A DNA stretch of 7,960 nucleotides from Kiritimatiellia bacterium (GTDB taxonomy: Bacteria; Verrucomicrobiota; Kiritimatiellia; RFP12; UBA1067), in assembly GCA_017411125.1 (NCBI GenBank), contig JAFPNP010000351.1, forward strand, positions 1 through 7,960, given 5' to 3'. The translations under genes and the position numbers were made by a program. The notes beneath the pieces are model-generated. The model was not told where the DNA came from. It worked only from the letters and a program-made list of their open reading frames with translations, and did not search any database. This document shows, piece by piece, positions 6,303-7,960 of the stretch (the stretch's first letter is position 1; each line of letters starts with the position of its first letter).

Positions 6303-7734
6303 GGAACACCTCCGCCTGGAAAGTCTCGAATACCGCGCCGTCGCGCCAGGCATCCGAGGCGAGTCCGGCCTTCTGCGAGAGATACGAAAGCGTGGTCGGC
6401 AAATCCCAACCCTGCTCCGGCGCGACCTGCGGCAGAAACACGGCGAAACGTCCGTTCTTTTCAAGCGTCATGCCGTCGCGTCCAAGCACGATGTCGTTCC
6501 ATGACGCGACCCGCTTCGGCGGCGTAAGCGCGGAGACCTCGACGCGCAGCGAGGAAAGTTCGCGTTCCGACACGGGCGGGAAGCGCGGATCGTGCAACGC
6601 TGCATCGACCGCACGCGCGACGACCGCCTCGACGAGCGGACGCATCGGCAGAATCTCCCCTATGCAGCCGCGCAGCGCACCCGTAATCTTGTCGTTCAGC
6701 GTAATGAACGCACCCATCTTGGCAAACGTCGATTTCGGCGCGTTGGACGCAAGTTCCAGACGCGGCGGACGCATGGCTACGCCTCTGACCGACGCCTCCA
6801 TCGACGCGCGGGCGACGCGAAGAAGAAACTTCCGCGCATCCGCATCGAGCACGGCATCCGTCTCGCCAGGCCATTCGATACGTCCCGCCGCCGCCGCATA
6901 GCACACGAACCTCCTGAAATCGCGGTCTTGATCGGCAGAAGTCGAATATCGGACAAGCGAAACAGATGAGCCGGCAGGAAAGGCGCGAAGCGCCATCTCG
7001 ATAGGGACGTGTCCGCAGATGGTCGCGCCTGTGCGCTTGATGAACGCCGCAAAGCCATCCGCATCGGACTTCGAGATGAACGACAGCGCCTCGGCATCGG
7101 ATTCCGCAACGCGCCTGCGGACGTTTTCACCTCCATCCGTTCCGAACGGCGCATACGAGAAGTCGTCGCCATAGTGCGTAAAGTCGGAAGAGACGACGAG
7201 CAGCGTTTCGGCGTCCATGAGCCGCGACAGAGCGCGTACGCACATCCCCATCTGGTCTGCGCCGAAGCCGCCCATGACGAGCGGAACGATTTTGAACGGG
7301 CAGCCGAGTGACAGCTGTAGAAGCGGATACTCGATCTGCGCGGCGTGCTCGCCTCGATGGACGCCATCGTTCTTTTCAACGGGCGCGAGAACGACGAGGC
7401 GGTCGAGCCAGTCGCGGTCGATCTCGATTTTTCCGAGCGGCGTCGAGACGGCATCAGCTTCCGGCGCGACGAGACGGTTTTCTATCCATGCGCGGTGGCT
7501 TGGCGCGAGAACGACAACACGCTTGAAATCCGCGCCATGCACCATCCGAACCGCCGACCACGCCGTTTCGCCGGAATACGTCCAGCCGGCATGGGGCAGG
7601 ATGAGAACGTTGGGCCGTTGAAGCATCGGTTCAATCTCCTTGCCAAGCGAACGTTCCCAATCGCCGGCAAGAGCGCGGATGCCAGATGCCGTATCTGGAT
7701 ACCAGGAGCCTGCAATGCTGCTTTCAAGAGCCAT
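6295..7734 (-). CDS. Memo-AMMECR1 fusion protein (AmmeMemoRadiSam components B and A)
   Basis: A 479-residue cytosolic fusion of two conserved families of unsettled function. Residues 1-285 are a MEMO domain, related to LigB-type non-haem iron dioxygenases. It opens with SSIAGSWYPD and has PHAGWTYSG (H48), LAPSHRAW (H80), SSDFTHYGD (H187) and ATICGHVPI (C240), which line up with the three His and one Cys of the human MEMO1 pocket. Residues 296-479 are an AMMECR1 domain with GAFITLN (341-347), the signature LRGCIGEI (354-361), HDPRFPPVSERELSSLRVEV (381-400) and VFLPQVAPEQGWD (432-444). In many genomes these are two separate genes beside the radical SAM partner. ATG 7734 is preferred over the TTG at 7770 because GGGAG stands five bases upstream and MEMO homologues begin at this point. 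It forms an operon with the overlapping radical SAM gene. Confidence 0.95.
   Translation of the reverse strand: MALESSIAGSWYPDTASGIRALAGDWERSLGKEIEPMLQRPNVLILPHAGWTYSGETAWSAVRMVHGADFKRVVVLAPSHRAWIENRLVAPEADAVSTPLGKIEIDRDWLDRLVVLAPVEKNDGVHRGEHAAQIEYPLLQLSLGCPFKIVPLVMGGFGADQMGMCVRALSRLMDAETLLVVSSDFTHYGDDFSYAPFGTDGGENVRRRVAESDAEALSFISKSDADGFAAFIKRTGATICGHVPIEMALRAFPAGSSVSLVRYSTSADQDRDFRRFVCYAAAAGRIEWPGETDAVLDADARKFLLRVARASMEASVRGVAMRPPRLELASNAPKSTFAKMGAFITLNDKITGALRGCIGEILPMRPLVEAVVARAVDAALHDPRFPPVSERELSSLRVEVSALTPPKRVASWNDIVLGRDGMTLEKNGRFAVFLPQVAPEQGWDLPTTLSYLSQKAGLASDAWRDGAVFETFQAEVFHE
6308..6313 (-). promoter_or_regulatory. ribosome binding site of the radical SAM gene
   Basis: GGAGGT on the minus strand, inside the last codons of the Memo-AMMECR1 gene and 5 bases before the ATG at 6302. 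It is the strongest Shine-Dalgarno in the window and fixes the start of the radical SAM gene. Confidence 0.8.
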
Positions 7735-7780
7735 GTGCGCTCCCGTCTTCGCTAATGTCAACAAATTCAAACCGTTTCAT
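7724..7780 (-). other. possible leader mini-ORF, 18 codons
   Basis: ATG at 7780 opens MKRFEFVDISEDGSAHGS and stops at TGA 7726-7724, just inside the Memo-AMMECR1 gene, whose ATG it spans in another frame. Its start overlaps (ATGA) the stop of a five-codon ORF (7794-7777, MAETQ) preceded by GGAAGAC. The arrangement could couple leader translation to the main gene, but an ORF this short may be chance. Confidence 0.2.
7740..7744 (-). promoter_or_regulatory. ribosome binding site of the Memo-AMMECR1 gene
   Basis: GGGAG on the minus strand, five bases before the ATG at 7734. It decides the start against the in-frame TTG at 7770. Confidence 0.6.
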
Positions 7781-7820
7781 TGTGTTTCCGCCATGTCTTC
7801 CGTTTGACGCGATGCGGTAT

Positions 7821-7843
7821 ATTATACCAAAACTCGGTCTTCC
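7821..7843 (-). promoter_or_regulatory. -10/extended -10 promoter of the AmmeMemoRadiSam operon
   Basis: On the minus strand, TTTTGGTATAAT with a perfect TATAAT at 7826-7821. No good -35 box is found at 16-18 bases upstream; that position is occupied by a palindrome, which suggests an activator- or repressor-dependent promoter. The -10 box sits inside the 13-base palindrome GGTATATTATACC (7816-7828). Transcription would start near 7814, leaving a leader of about 80 bases before the ATG at 7734. Confidence 0.5.
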
Positions 7844-7849
7844 GGAAGA
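7838..7849. promoter_or_regulatory. perfect 12-base palindrome, candidate operator
   Basis: TCTTCCGGAAGA is perfectly self-complementary and lies exactly where the -35 box of the minus-strand operon promoter should be (11 bases upstream of TATAAT). A dimeric regulator bound here would control the AmmeMemoRadiSam operon and might also affect the divergent plus-strand promoter. Operator function is inferred from position only. Confidence 0.35.
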
Positions 7850-7886
7850 GAAAGTTAGTACAGATTAAATAAGTTAGCGTAGGCTA

Positions 7887-7915
7887 TTGACACTGGGGGC
7901 GCAATATGTTAGACT
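7887..7915 (+). promoter_or_regulatory. sigma-70-like promoter of the divergent gene
   Basis: TTGACA (7887-7892, perfect), a 17-base spacer, then TAGACT (7910-7915, 4 of 6). The predicted start near 7922 would give a leader of about 20 bases before the ATG at 7943. Three GTTAG copies (7854, 7873, 7908) lie on this strand in the region; the first two sit in AAGTTAG repeats 19 bases apart and may be regulator contacts. Confidence 0.45.
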
Positions 7916-7942
7916 ATACTCACTTTTGGAGAAGCCAGACAG

Positions 7943-7960
7943 ATGGAGATTCCGACAATA
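7943..7960 (+). CDS. possible 5' end of a divergent gene
   Basis: ATG at 7943 gives MEIPTI and then runs off the window. It lies about 21 bases after the predicted start of the TTGACA/TAGACT promoter, with GGAG at 7928-7931 about 11 bases upstream. A rival start is the ATG at 7906 (MLDYTHFWRSQTDGDSDN, also open to the edge), which has GGGGG at 7895-7899 but would lie upstream of the predicted transcription start. Too little is present to name a product. Confidence 0.3.

Noticed and set aside
6303..6464. 54-codon N-terminal extension of the radical SAM protein
   Set aside because: The extension is Arg/Ser-rich, lies wholly over the AMMECR1 coding region and has no family counterpart; the ATG at 6302 has GGAGGT at the right distance.
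7735..7770. 12-codon extension of the Memo-AMMECR1 protein to a TTG start
   Set aside because: The ATG at 7734 has a GGGAG site five bases upstream and matches the usual N-terminus of MEMO proteins.

Overview
The window is a GC-rich stretch of bacterial chromosome in which every complete gene lies on the minus strand. Gene content suggests a Gram-negative bacterium of the PVC/Kiritimatiellae-Lentisphaerae kind from an anaerobic or gut-like habitat: Sec- and Tat-exported carbohydrate-type enzymes, a right-handed beta-helix protein with a pectate-lyase-type N-terminus, and an anaerobe-type radical SAM gene set. This placement is inferred from gene content and style only. No RNA genes, CRISPR arrays or insertion sequences were seen.

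The minus strand holds three transcription blocks, read from high to low coordinates. Block 1 (about 7826 to 5342) is an AmmeMemoRadiSam locus. It contains a Memo-AMMECR1 fusion protein (7734-6295) and, overlapping it by 8 bases, the radical SAM partner (6302-5451). Sequence downstream of the radical SAM stop codon still encodes a recognisable C-terminal zinc ribbon, but split over two other frames (5450-5342). The gene therefore looks like one with two single-base losses, real or from sequencing.

Block 2 (5333 to 1496) is a cassette of three exported proteins spaced 13-15 bases apart: a GH113-like TIM-barrel glycoside hydrolase, a right-handed beta-helix protein, and a Tat-signal metallo-beta-lactamase-fold hydrolase. 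Its promoter has a perfect TATAAT box seven bases before the first ATG. The first mRNA is therefore probably leaderless, and the -10 box overlaps the restored stop codon of the radical SAM gene.

Block 3 (1405 to beyond base 1) is upp, encoding uracil phosphoribosyltransferase for pyrimidine salvage, with its own promoter. It is followed 16 bases later by a DMT/EamA-family permease that runs off the left edge of the window.

The right end (7735-7942) is a regulatory intergenic region. It carries the minus-strand promoter of the AmmeMemoRadiSam locus, two perfect palindromes, two overlapping mini-ORFs, and a plus-strand TTGACA/TAGACT promoter. That last promoter points at a divergent gene of which only the first codons are present.
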